The translations under genes were made by a program, and so were the position numbers. The notes under the pieces are model-generated. The model saw only the letters and a list, made by a program, of their open reading frames with translations, did no database searches and was not told where the DNA came from. Of a DNA stretch of 64,000 nucleotides, positions 1-7,264 are shown piece by piece (the stretch's first letter is position 1; each line of letters opens with the position of its first letter). Where the stretch lies: assembly GCF_018829635.1 (NCBI RefSeq), contig NZ_JAHKKG010000001.1, positions 620,001-684,000 on the forward strand, in the 5' to 3' direction. Source of the stretch: Paractinoplanes bogorensis (lineage in GTDB: Bacteria; Actinomycetota; Actinomycetes; Mycobacteriales; Micromonosporaceae).

Positions 1-39
1 CGGCTGAAGCCGGCCGCGGGCTTACGGCAGGATGGCCGG

Positions 40-1245
40 ATGAGTCCTGTCAGTCGCGGTCGGAAGAAGTCGAAGTCCCGTCAGCCGGGCGAGCGGGTTC
101 TGCGGGCGGTGCCGGCGGTTCCCGAGGAATGTGACTGCCCCGACTGCACCGGCGAGCCGCTCGATCCGGCCGAACTGCTGCCGTTGGCCGCCGACCTGCT
201 CGCGGTCTCCGATCCGCTGGAAGCCGAGTTGTTCGGCGCGAACGTCGTGGCCGCGGGCGTCGACGTCGTTCCCGCGCTGGCTCAGAGCCACACGACCGAG
301 TCGGTCGCGATGCTTCTCGCGATCGGGGCGGTGGAAGCGGCCGAGCAGATGACGCAGGCCGGCGTGCCCGCGCCGGCCTGGGCGGCCGAGCTCGCGCAGC
401 CGATCACGGTGGGGCAGTGCCGGGTCTACGGCGACCAGGTCGGCGAGACGTCGATGCTGCTGTGCACCTTCGAGCGGGCCGGGCGCGCGCACGGCTTCCT
501 GGTCGACGTCGACCACCTCGACTGTGACTCGGCGGCGGACATCCTGCTCTTCCCGATCCAGGCCCTGGGCGACGTCGAGCAGATGGTGCTGGGCGATGCC
601 CGGGCGGCCGGCGTGGAGCCGTCCGTGGCCGAGCTCGATCCGGCCGAGTTCCGGTGGCAGGTCGAACGGGCCCTCGACGCCCGTGCCGTGCACGACGACG
701 AGGACGGCGACGCCGACGACGACCTCGACGAGGAGGACGGGCCCGGTTATCACCCGGTTGCCGTGCTGCTGCGGGCACGGATGGCGGTTCTTCCCGAGCC
801 ACCGCGGCCGCCCGCCCCGCACGGGAACGACAAGGGGCCGGCCGCACTGGCCCGGCCCGTGGCCCGGCCCGCGGCCCGCAAACTGCCGGCGAAGCGCAAG
901 ACGTCCGACGGCCCGGCCCCGATCTATCAGGTCAAGGTCAGTCTGGTCGGCGCGGTCCCGCCGAACTGGCGACGTCTCGAGATCCCCGGCGACATCGGAC
1001 TGGCCGACCTGCACCGCATGATTCAGACGTCGTTCGAGTGGGATGACAGCCACCTGCACGTCTTCGAGACCCCGTACGGCGAATTCGGTTTCGCCGACCG
1101 GGAGCTGGGCCATCGCGCCGAGAAACCGGTGACGCTGGAACAGGTCGCGCCCGACGTTCGGGACCGGGTGGGCTATGTCTACGACTTCGGCGACAACTGG
1201 GAACTCGAGATCGTGGTCGAGGAGATCCGCGACCGCCGGGAGTGA
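40..1245 (+). CDS. pRiA4b ORF-3-like domain protein
   Basis: The C-terminal ~100 residues (about 295-395) match the plasmid pRiA4b ORF-3-like domain: a YQVKVSL strand, the PPNWRR motif, an LADLHRMIQ helix, the DSHLHVFE motif and YVYDFGDNWELEI near the end. The domain occurs in hypothetical proteins and IS-associated passenger proteins; its biochemical function is unknown. The N-terminal ~200 residues are a separate alpha-rich region of unknown function with a CDCPDC cysteine cluster near residue 30. A strongly acidic Asp/Glu run lies around residues 212-232 and a basic Pro/Ala linker precedes the C-terminal domain. Many family members continue past YDFGD into a CPPEDCGG-type segment; this protein stops soon after, so its domain looks shortened. 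The start at the ATG is the first in frame. Domain call fairly sure, role unknown. Confidence 0.8.
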   Translation: MSPVSRGRKKSKSRQPGERVLRAVPAVPEECDCPDCTGEPLDPAELLPLAADLLAVSDPLEAELFGANVVAAGVDVVPALAQSHTTESVAMLLAIGAVEAAEQMTQAGVPAPAWAAELAQPITVGQCRVYGDQVGETSMLLCTFERAGRAHGFLVDVDHLDCDSAADILLFPIQALGDVEQMVLGDARAAGVEPSVAELDPAEFRWQVERALDARAVHDDEDGDADDDLDEEDGPGYHPVAVLLRARMAVLPEPPRPPAPHGNDKGPAALARPVARPAARKLPAKRKTSDGPAPIYQVKVSLVGAVPPNWRRLEIPGDIGLADLHRMIQTSFEWDDSHLHVFETPYGEFGFADRELGHRAEKPVTLEQVAPDVRDRVGYVYDFGDNWELEIVVEEIRDRRE

Positions 1246-1257
1246 CGACGGTTACCA

Positions 1258-1287
1258 ACCGGTTGTCCAACCGGTACTGTCCGTTTC
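1258..1287 (+). promoter_or_regulatory. Operator palindrome and leaderless -10 box before the TRAP operon
   Basis: An 18-bp inverted repeat with perfect 8-bp arms (ACCGGTTG, 2-bp spacer, CAACCGGT) occupies 1258-1275. The hexamer TACTGT follows at 1275-1280, seven bases before the ATG at 1288, which is the geometry of a leaderless actinobacterial promoter. The palindrome abuts the presumed -10 box, so a bound dimer would block polymerase. No regulator gene lies beside it. Regulatory role is inferred. Confidence 0.5.
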
Positions 1288-3336
1288 ATGGACGGCAATC
1301 GATCTCCAACGCCGGAGGTCCTCCACGTCGACGACGAGGAGCTGCCCGCCCGTGACCTCAAGGGGCGCATCGGCCTGGGCGTCGCGATCGTCGCGTTCGC
1401 GGTCGCGCTGCTCGTGCTGTGGCAGGTGTTCCGGCCGCTCGCCCGGGGCAGCCAGTACTACCTGATCATCTTTCTGGCCGGCACGTTGCCGCTGGTCTTC
1501 CTGGCCTACCGGTCGCGCCACACCCGGCGCAGGAGCGACCGCCCGACGGTGGTCGACTGGGTGCTGGCTGTCGCCACGCTGATCGTCTGCCTCTATCCGG
1601 TCAACCCGTTCGGCGGCGGCTACGACGGGTTCCTCGACCGCCAGGGTCTGCTCGAGCCGGCCGACATCGCGTTCGGGGCCGTTCTGCTCGTGCTGGTCGT
1701 CGAGGCCTGCCGGCGGACCACCGGGTGGGCACTGCCGGTCGTCTGTCTCGCTTTCCTCGCGTACGGGTACTACGGCGGACTCCTCCCGCAGAACTGGCCG
1801 ATCGCCCACTCCGGACTCGACTTCTCGCAGATCGTCGACGCGCTCTACAACTCGGGCAGCGGGTTCTACGGCACCCCGCTCGACGTCGCCGCCACGTACA
1901 TCGTGCTGTTCACCATCTACGGCGCCGTGCTCGACCTCTCCGGGGCCAGCCGGTTCTTCGTCGACCTGTCGGTGGCCGCGTTCCGCAAGTCGCGCAGCGC
2001 CGCCGGCCGCACCGCTGTCGCCGCCGGGTTCCTGCTCGGCACCGTCTCGGGTTCGGGCACGGCCACCGCGGTCAGCGTCGGCGCGGTCACCTGGCCCATG
2101 CTGCGCCGCGCCGGATATCCGGCCGACCAGGCGGGCGGCATGCTGGCCGCGGCCGGTGTCGGGGCGATCCTCTCGCCGCCCACCCTCGGCGCGGCCGCGT
2201 TCATCGTCGCCGAATACCTCGACGTCTCCTACCTGACCGTCCTCGGCTGGGCGACCGTCCCGACGCTGCTCTACTACCTGGGCATCCTGCTCGCGGTCGA
2301 GATCGATGTAAGGCGTTTCCGCGTACGCTCCCTCGAGACGCCCCCGGTCAGCACGCTGCGGCTGCTGGCCCGGTTCGGCTACCACTTCTCGTCGCTGCTG
2401 CTGATCGTGCTGCTGCTCGCTCTGGGCCAGAGCGCGACCCGCGCCGTCGTCTACGCCACGCTGCTCGCGCTCGTTCTGTCCTTCCTCGACCGCAGCACCT
2501 GGCTGACCCCTCGACGGGTGTTCGCCGCCCTCAGCGCCGGCGTCCGCGGGGTGCTGCCGGTCGTCGCGGTATGCGCCGCCGCGGGCATCATCACCGCCAC
2601 CACGACCAAGACCGGTCTCGGTACGCAGTTGGCCTCACTGCTCGTGCGCGGGGCCCGGGCCGTCACCGACAATCCGACCGCAGTGCTCGCCCTGACCGTG
2701 ATCCTGGCCGCGATCGCGCTGGCCATCCTCGGCCTGGCCGTGCCGGTCACCGCCAGCTTCATCATCGGCTGGGTCATCATCGGACCCGCGCTGCTGGCCC
2801 TGGGCGTGCCCAAACCGGCGGCGGCGATGTTCGTCTTCTACTACTCGGTGCTCTCCGAGGTGACCCCGCCGACGGCGCTGGCCGCGGTGGGTGCGAGCGC
2901 GATCACCGGCGGCCGCACGATCCCGACGATGTGGCAGGCCCTCAAGTACGCGCTGCCGGCGTTCCTGGCCCCGATCGCGTTCGTGCTCACGCCGTCCGGC
3001 TCGTATCTGCTGGCGCGGGGGCCGTTCGCCGACATCGTGTGGGCCACGGCGGCGGCGATGCTGGGCGTGGCCGGGCTGGCCGTCGCGACCGGCGGCTGGG
3101 TGCTGGGCGTCGGCCGCGCCGGGGTCGGATCGCGTGTGCTGGCCGCACTTTCGGGGCTGCTGCTGCTCTATCTGGAGCCGCTCACGATCGGCGCGGGGAT
3201 CGTGTTGCTGGCTGCCTCCGCCGTCTGGGCCGCCTTCGATCGCCGGTCCGCGACGCTCGCCGACGGCCCGCCCTCTTCGACCCGGGATGAGCCGGGCCGG
3301 GACTCCACGCGTACGGAAGAAACGGGGTTGAAATGA
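1288..3336 (+). CDS. TRAP transporter fused permease (TAXI type)
   Basis: A 682-residue polytopic membrane protein of the fused 4TM/12TM TRAP permease class, in which the small DctQ-like and large DctM-like subunits are one chain. These permeases import organic acids by sodium or proton gradient with an extracytoplasmic TAXI binding protein. Visible features are many hydrophobic segments from about residue 35 to 655 and the large-subunit region with GTVSGSGTATAVSVGAVTWPM and ILSPPTLGAAAF (about 245-310). A second repeat-like region carries VPVTASFIIGW and EVTPPTALAAVGASAI (about 485-540). The polar N- and C-terminal tails are cytosolic by appearance. The stop overlaps the ATG of the binding-protein gene (ATGA), so the two are translationally coupled. 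Substrate is not determinable. Confidence 0.92.
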   Translation: MDGNRSPTPEVLHVDDEELPARDLKGRIGLGVAIVAFAVALLVLWQVFRPLARGSQYYLIIFLAGTLPLVFLAYRSRHTRRRSDRPTVVDWVLAVATLIVCLYPVNPFGGGYDGFLDRQGLLEPADIAFGAVLLVLVVEACRRTTGWALPVVCLAFLAYGYYGGLLPQNWPIAHSGLDFSQIVDALYNSGSGFYGTPLDVAATYIVLFTIYGAVLDLSGASRFFVDLSVAAFRKSRSAAGRTAVAAGFLLGTVSGSGTATAVSVGAVTWPMLRRAGYPADQAGGMLAAAGVGAILSPPTLGAAAFIVAEYLDVSYLTVLGWATVPTLLYYLGILLAVEIDVRRFRVRSLETPPVSTLRLLARFGYHFSSLLLIVLLLALGQSATRAVVYATLLALVLSFLDRSTWLTPRRVFAALSAGVRGVLPVVAVCAAAGIITATTTKTGLGTQLASLLVRGARAVTDNPTAVLALTVILAAIALAILGLAVPVTASFIIGWVIIGPALLALGVPKPAAAMFVFYYSVLSEVTPPTALAAVGASAITGGRTIPTMWQALKYALPAFLAPIAFVLTPSGSYLLARGPFADIVWATAAAMLGVAGLAVATGGWVLGVGRAGVGSRVLAALSGLLLLYLEPLTIGAGIVLLAASAVWAAFDRRSATLADGPPSSTRDEPGRDSTRTEETGLK

Positions 3337-4337
3337 AAAGAATGGCAGTCGCCGCGGTCACGCTGGCCCTGACCGGCGCGGCGCTCACGGCCTGCGGCGG
3401 GCGGCAGGACGCGGCCCAGACCGACACCGGTGGTGACGTCACCTGCGAGGTCCCGAACGAGACGCGGATCGGCATCGCCACCGGCAACGCGACCGGCGTG
3501 TATTTCGCGCTCGGGAACGCGTACGCGGAACAGATCGGTGCCACCGGCGGCAAGGTCAAGGCGACCGCGTCCGAGACCGGTGCGTCGGTGCAGAACATCC
3601 AGCAGCTCGTCGCCGGCACCTACAACGTCGCGTTCTCGCTGGCCGACACCGCGGCCGACGCGATCAACGGCACCGGCAGTTTCGACAGCAAGCAGCCGAT
3701 CGCCGCCCTGGCCCGCATCCACACCAACTACACGCAGGTGATCGTCCGTAAGGCGGCCGGGATCAAGGACGTGGCCGGGATGAAGGGCAAGCGGGTCTCC
3801 ACCGGCTCACCGAAGTCCGGCACCGAGGTCATCGCCAACCGTCTGCTCACCGCGGCCGGACTCGACCCGGCCCAGGACATCAGCGCCCAGAAGCTCGACC
3901 TCACCAAGACCGTCGACGGTATGAAGGAGGGTTCGATCGACGCGCTGTTCTGGTCGGGCGGCCTGCCCACCCCCGGTGTCACCGATCTGCTCACCACCGC
4001 GGGCGGCCAGGTGCAGTTCCTCGACATCACGCCGCTGCTCCCGGACATGCAGAAGATCAACGAGGTGTACGAGGCCGGCACCATCCCCGCCGCGACGTAC
4101 AAGCTCGCGGCCGACACCCCGACGATCGTCGTCCCCAACGTCCTGCTGGTGAAGGACGATCTCGACGCCAACGTCGCCTGTGTGCTGACCAAGGCCCTGT
4201 TCGACCGGAAGCCCCAGCTCGAGCAGGCCAACGCGGCCGCCAAGGAGATCACCCTGGACCAGGCCCGCAAGACCGACCCGGTGCCGCTGCACCGTGGCTC
4301 GGTCAAGGCTTTGGACGATCTTGGGGCACCCAAATAA
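3333..4337 (+). CDS. TAXI family TRAP transporter solute-binding lipoprotein
   Basis: Partner of the upstream fused permease; 334 residues. The N-terminus is a lipoprotein signal (MKRM, hydrophobic core, LTAC lipobox with Cys at about residue 21), so the mature protein should be anchored outside the membrane. The TAXI family signature is recognisable: RIGIATGNATGVYFALGNAYAEQI near residue 45, followed by ASETGASVQNIQQLVAGTYNVAFSLADTA and later MKGKRVSTGSPKSGTEV and LFWSGGLPTPGV. The start overlaps the permease stop by 4 nt, and a purine-rich GAAGAAACGGGG lies in front of the ATG. TAXI proteins bind glutamate/glutarate-like or other carboxylates; the ligand here is unknown. Confidence 0.92.
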   Translation: MKRMAVAAVTLALTGAALTACGGRQDAAQTDTGGDVTCEVPNETRIGIATGNATGVYFALGNAYAEQIGATGGKVKATASETGASVQNIQQLVAGTYNVAFSLADTAADAINGTGSFDSKQPIAALARIHTNYTQVIVRKAAGIKDVAGMKGKRVSTGSPKSGTEVIANRLLTAAGLDPAQDISAQKLDLTKTVDGMKEGSIDALFWSGGLPTPGVTDLLTTAGGQVQFLDITPLLPDMQKINEVYEAGTIPAATYKLAADTPTIVVPNVLLVKDDLDANVACVLTKALFDRKPQLEQANAAAKEITLDQARKTDPVPLHRGSVKALDDLGAPK

Positions 4338-4403
4338 CCGATGGCGCACCGACGGGCGGTGGGTCATCATGGTCGCCATGATGACCTTCTCCCGGAAGGG
4401 CGC

Positions 4404-5159
4404 GTGCGCCCTCGCGCTTTGATCGCGACCGCGCGGCTCCGTCCCGCACTCTGGACCGACGCCGCCGAGATCCGCCAAGAGTGGCTTGACGTGGGACTCA
4501 CCACCAAGCCGGTCGACCACACCACCACCGAAGAGGCGATCGCCTCGATCTACGCCCGGCATCGACGGCGTCGCCCCGAGTTCGTCTGGGTGACCTCGCC
4601 CCGAGCCGCGATGCCGTTCCTCGACGGGCTGCCCACCCACGAAGACCTGCGGCGTCCGCAGTTCCCGTGGCCGCTGGCCAGTGACATCGCGGCCGGGTTG
4701 TCCCAGCTGCGAAGTGACCTCGAGGCCGACTACACCGAACCACCGGCCGACCGTCCCGCGCCCAAACGCAAGAAGGGCGATCCGTGGCCGGTGCTCCCAC
4801 CCGAACAGGCGCTGGCCGCGGGCTACCCGTTCCGCGAGGTGCTGCTGCAGGGCGTACGGAATGATCTGTTCCGTCGTCTGTCCAGTGTGTACCTGCCGGT
4901 CCGGGCCGCGCTGGGGCCGGTGCCGGTCGGGTGGTACGGGCATCAGGACGCCTACTGGATGGCCTTCGCCGACGTCCTGCGCCGGCTCGGACTCACACCG
5001 CTGCGGCGTCAGCACGAGTTCGAGACGTGGGCCGCCCTGACCCGCGCCGGCGGCTGGTGGTGGCCCGGCGAGCATCGGTGCGTGCTGGTCGAACGCCCGG
5101 TGACCCTGCGAACCGACCCGCTGTTCGTCGAATACGGCGACGGCTGGGCCGTGCACTAG
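4404..5159 (+). CDS. DUF6745-like protein of unknown function
   Basis: The protein resembles the actinobacterial DUF6745 group: the N-terminus has EWLDVGLTTKPVDHTTTEEAI then FVWVTSPRAA, and the C-terminus has GGWWWPGEHRCVLVERP followed by YGDGWAVH. No enzyme motif, signal peptide or membrane segment is visible. I prefer the GTG at 4404, which has GGAAGG five bases upstream, over an in-frame ATG at 4341 that lacks a ribosome-binding site. In full-length relatives the GWWWP segment is often followed by further sequence; here the protein ends about 30 residues later, so it may be a short member. Family assignment is from memory and moderate. Confidence 0.6.
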   Translation: MRPRALIATARLRPALWTDAAEIRQEWLDVGLTTKPVDHTTTEEAIASIYARHRRRRPEFVWVTSPRAAMPFLDGLPTHEDLRRPQFPWPLASDIAAGLSQLRSDLEADYTEPPADRPAPKRKKGDPWPVLPPEQALAAGYPFREVLLQGVRNDLFRRLSSVYLPVRAALGPVPVGWYGHQDAYWMAFADVLRRLGLTPLRRQHEFETWAALTRAGGWWWPGEHRCVLVERPVTLRTDPLFVEYGDGWAVH

Positions 5160-5449
5160 TCACGTTCCCGGGCCTCGGCCAGCACTTCGCATTGTTCACG
5201 CCAGCCCGCACCGGCCAAGCCGATGACCAGATGGGTGGCGCCCGCATCGGCGTCGGCGGCGAACCACTCGGCCGCCTGGTGTGCGCTTCCGACGATGGGC
5301 AGTTGTCCGGCCAGGTTCTTGCTTTTCCCGTACGCCCGGAAGATGTTCGCGGCCATCTCCTCCGCTGACGGTCGTCCCGGGCCCGATCCGAGTGCTCCGG
5401 CCGCGCCGATGGTGATCGTCGGCGCGGCCCGGTTCTCCGCGGTCGCCAT
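5156..5449 (-). pseudogene. C-terminal fragment of a luciferase-like (LLM) oxidoreductase
   Basis: The 97-codon frame reads like the last third of an LLM-class, F420/FMN-dependent oxidoreductase: LPIVGSAHQAAEWFAADADAGATHLVIGLAGAGW is the usual C-terminal SAHE/DAGATH strand-helix. Family members are about 280-340 residues and need an N-terminal TIM-barrel half that is absent. Upstream on the minus strand (5450-5600) no frame continues the homology. The fragment overlaps the end of the convergent gene by 4 nt. It is probably a decayed remnant; a short expressed domain cannot be excluded. Confidence 0.5.
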
Positions 5450-5489
5450 CTCGCTGAGCCGCGCCCGGTGCCGGGCGGAAATAAAAGGA

Positions 5490-5518
5490 TTGCGGGCGGG
5501 AATGGGAGGCCCTATTGT
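5490..5518 (+). promoter_or_regulatory. Candidate promoter for the small ORF at 5559
   Basis: TTGCGG (5490-5495), a 17-bp spacer and TATTGT (5513-5518) form a sigma70-like promoter in a locally AT-richer stretch. About 40 bases separate it from the ATG at 5559, allowing a normal leader with the AAAGGGG ribosome-binding site. Predicted by eye. Confidence 0.35.
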
Positions 5519-5558
5519 TTGGGGAGTCCGCGAGAGAGCCGCACGAAAGGGGTCCGAG

Positions 5559-5714
5559 ATGAAGTGGCATGACGCCGTTGTCGTCCGCCCGGGTGTGAGC
5601 GCCGCGGAGATGCCGGAATCGTTCCAGGGTCGAATGCCGCGAATGCCGAGGCCTCAACGCGAACGGCGGCTGGGTCGCAGTTGGCGCTGCGCGACGAACG
5701 GGCGATGGTCCTGA
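5559..5714 (+). CDS. Possible small basic protein (51 aa)
   Basis: A short frame with unusually good signals: AAAGGGG at 5546-5552 six bases before the ATG, and a plausible promoter at 5490-5518. The product begins MKWHDAVVVRPGV, contains AAEMPESFQGRMPRMPRP and ends in an Arg/Trp-rich tail (RERRLGRSW, CATNGRW). There is no membrane segment and only one Cys. I recognise no family. The frame lies in a gene-poor stretch between the LLM fragment and tRNA-Trp, so it could be a genuine small protein or chance. Confidence 0.35.
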   Translation: MKWHDAVVVRPGVSAAEMPESFQGRMPRMPRPQRERRLGRSWRCATNGRWS

Positions 5715-6023
5715 CGTCGTAAGGCGACCGGCGTCCGGCGGCTGTGCCGGTCTCTCGTTGGGCCGTTGCGTTGTGGCTGCTCAGGGTGGTACCAACGGCT
5801 GTCGGGGGCGTTGGTGCTGGCTGGGAGGCCGTCGCAGGTGTCGAGCGTGGCTTTGCTGAGCATGCCCGGGTGATACTTCTGCTCGTGCTCGGCTGAGCCC
5901 GGTGAAGTGGCGGCTCGGTCATCACTCGCGATCGGCTCCGTGGTCCTGGCCGCACATTCTGACGTTTTACGGGCCGGCGGTTTCGCCATTCTTTTGACTG
6001 CGGAAGTCGTTTTTCTGTGTCCT
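5715..6023 (+). other. Intergenic stretch without a recognisable gene
   Basis: About 300 bases lie between the small ORF and tRNA-Trp. All six frames here are short or shadow-like. A T-box-like string AGGGTGGTACC is present near 5783 but lacks the rest of a T-box leader. TTGACT at 5994-5999 could be the -35 of the tRNA promoter, though no good -10 follows. Confidence 0.5.
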
Positions 6024-6096
6024 ATGGGTGTAGCTCAATTGGTAGAGCGACGGCCTCCAAAACCGTTAGGTGCGGGTTCGAGTCCTGCCGCCCGTG
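6024..6096 (+). tRNA. tRNA-Trp (CCA)
   Basis: A 73-nt cloverleaf folds by hand. The acceptor ATGGGTG pairs with CGCCCGT, including two T-G wobbles. The D arm is GCTC/GAGC around AATTGGTA. The anticodon stem ACGGC/ACCGT has loop CTCCAAA and anticodon CCA. The T arm GCGGG/CCTGC has loop TTCGAGT, and the discriminator is G. CCA is not encoded. The stem has a C-A mismatch at 31-39 and weak acceptor pairs. It is not followed by secE-nusG, the usual actinobacterial neighbourhood of tRNA-Trp. Confidence 0.88.
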
Positions 6097-6262
6097 CTCG
6101 TCACATCTCGACAATTTCATAGGCATGTCCACATGAGAGGGGGCAGGGCGGCGGCGCACGCGGGCCGGCTGCGGCGGGTAGGGCGACCGTCGGGCTGGCT
6201 GGAGGGGAACACTTGCGCTACCCCACCAACGCGCTCCCGCCGTCCTGCCCCACGCGCGGCGA

Positions 6263-6649
6263 TCAGTTGTCGTCCCGTACCAGGCAGAAGGGGTGGCCGA
6301 CCGGGTCCAGCAGGACGCGTACGTGGGACTGCGGCTGGTGGTCGGCCAGTTTGGCCCCCAGGGCCTGCGCCTCGGCGACGGCTTCGTCCAGGTCGCCGAC
6401 CTGGAAGTCGAAGTGCATCATCGGGCGCTGTCGTCCGTCGTTCGGGGGCCAGACCGGTGGTTCGTAACCGTCGGCCTGCTGGAAAACGACGAAGTTCGAG
6501 CCGTCGGGGCGTGTGGCCAGCACCGACGTGCCGGGCTCCTCGTGCACGAGCGGCCAGCCGATCAGATCGGAGTAGAAGCGGGCCAGTGCGGCCGGGTCCG
6601 GGGCCTCGACGGCCATGCCCCACCACATGCCCTGGATGTGTGACTGCAT
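6263..6649 (-). CDS. VOC family (glyoxalase/bleomycin-resistance fold) protein
   Basis: A single-domain VOC protein of 128 residues: MWWGMAVEAPDPAALARFYSDLIGWPLV opens the first beta-alpha-beta unit. MMHFDFQVGDLDEAVAEAQALGA opens the second, and DPVGHPFCLVRDD is the typical C-terminal strand. The pattern of His near MHFDF and the C-terminal Pro-Gly-His segment fits a metal-binding or vestigial site. Substrate is unknown; relatives are often annotated as glyoxalase-like. It stands alone on the minus strand between two tRNA genes on the plus strand. Confidence 0.88.
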   Translation of the reverse strand: MQSHIQGMWWGMAVEAPDPAALARFYSDLIGWPLVHEEPGTSVLATRPDGSNFVVFQQADGYEPPVWPPNDGRQRPMMHFDFQVGDLDEAVAEAQALGAKLADHQPQSHVRVLLDPVGHPFCLVRDDN

Positions 6650-6699
6650 CCCCGCACCATAGGACCGGTTGCGGACGGTACGCGTCCGGAATGAGACCC

Positions 6700-6771
6700 G
6701 TCGTCGTAGCTCAGCGGGAGAGCGCCGCCCTCATAAGGCGGAGGCCGGTGGTTCGAGACCACCCGACGGCA
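6700..6771 (+). tRNA. tRNA with CAT anticodon (tRNA-Met or lysidine tRNA-Ile2)
   Basis: A 72-nt cloverleaf: acceptor GTCGTCG pairs with CGACGGC, with one T-G wobble. The D arm is GCTC/GAGC with a short AGCGGGA loop. Anticodon stem CCGCC/GGCGG has loop CTCATAA, anticodon CAT. T arm GGTGG/CCACC has loop TTCGAGA, and the discriminator is A. CCA is not encoded. Structure is complete, but sequence alone does not separate elongator Met from Ile2 (modified C34); the initiator is unlikely because the anticodon stem lacks the three consecutive G-C pairs in the initiator arrangement. Confidence 0.88.
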
Positions 6772-6786
6772 CATATTGAACTCTTC

Positions 6787-6811
6787 GGTTCAGTGTCATA
6801 AGGTGAACCGC
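6787..6811 (+). promoter_or_regulatory. ArsR operator half-sites and leaderless -10 box
   Basis: GGTTCA (6787-6792) and TGAACC (6804-6809) form a perfect 6-bp inverted repeat with an 11-bp spacer. Further half-sites TGAAC (6777-6781) and GGTTCA (6814-6819, inside the start of the gene) give alternating copies. TAAGGT (6799-6804) ends seven bases before the ATG at 6812, fitting a leaderless promoter under the operator. Autoregulation by the ArsR protein is inferred. Confidence 0.5.
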
Positions 6812-7264
6812 ATGGTTCAGCAAGAGGAACTGGATCGCGTGTTCGCCTCCCTGGCCGACGCGCAACGCCGAGCCGTGCTGATCCGTCTCGGCGACGGGCC
6901 GGCGACCATCGGCGAACTCGCCGAACCGGCCGGCATGACCCTGACCGGCATGAAAAAACACGTGCAGGTGCTGGAGGGCGCCGGCCTGGTCGTCACCGAA
7001 AAGGTGGGCCGCGCCCGGCAGTGCCGCCTCGCCCCGGCCCCACTCGACGAGGCGATGGCGTGGATCGCCTTCTACCAACGCTTGTGGGCGCGCCGCCTGG
7101 ACGGGCTGGACGCCTACTTCACCCTGCGCCGAGGCCTCAGCGATTCCGCGCAGCCGGGCGGTTCCGCGCAGCCGGGCGGTTCCGCGCAACGAGACGCAGC
7201 TTGGCAATCCGACGAGAACCGCGCCCAGCGCACACCGACGATGGAGCAGAACGATGACGCTTGA
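6812..7264 (+). CDS. ArsR-type winged-helix regulator
   Basis: The first ~105 residues are a typical ArsR/SmtB-like winged helix: VFASLADAQRRAVLIRLGDGPATIGELAEPAGMTLTGMKKHVQVLEGAGLVVTEKVGRARQ-like order, with the recognition helix near residues 45-60. No metal-binding cysteine pair is visible, as expected for the subclass paired with SRPBCC proteins. The C-terminal tail is a low-complexity extension made by an 18-bp tandem repeat (encoding a GSAQPG unit) and is probably disordered. The start at 6812 is chosen over an upstream ATG because the winged helix begins there. It overlaps the next gene by 11 nt, so it probably regulates that SRPBCC gene and itself. Confidence 0.9.
   Translation: MVQQEELDRVFASLADAQRRAVLIRLGDGPATIGELAEPAGMTLTGMKKHVQVLEGAGLVVTEKVGRARQCRLAPAPLDEAMAWIAFYQRLWARRLDGLDAYFTLRRGLSDSAQPGGSAQPGGSAQRDAAWQSDENRAQRTPTMEQNDDA
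7144..7188 (+). repeat. 18-bp in-frame tandem repeat (2.5 copies)
   Basis: The unit TTCCGCGCAGCCGGGCGG occurs at 7144-7161 and 7162-7179, followed by half a copy to 7188. Being 18 bp it keeps the frame and adds Ser-Ala-Gln-Pro-Gly-Gly repeats to the ArsR protein tail. Confidence 0.85.

Noticed and set aside
5770..5810. T-box-like string AGGGTGGTACC near 5783
   Set aside because: No Stem I, no matching antiterminator (the following CCAACG pairs with CGTTGG rather than with the T-box flank), and no aminoacyl-tRNA synthetase or amino-acid gene follows.
6097..6262. Integrated-element attachment site after tRNA-Trp
   Set aside because: No repeat of the tRNA 3' end and no integrase gene is visible in the window.
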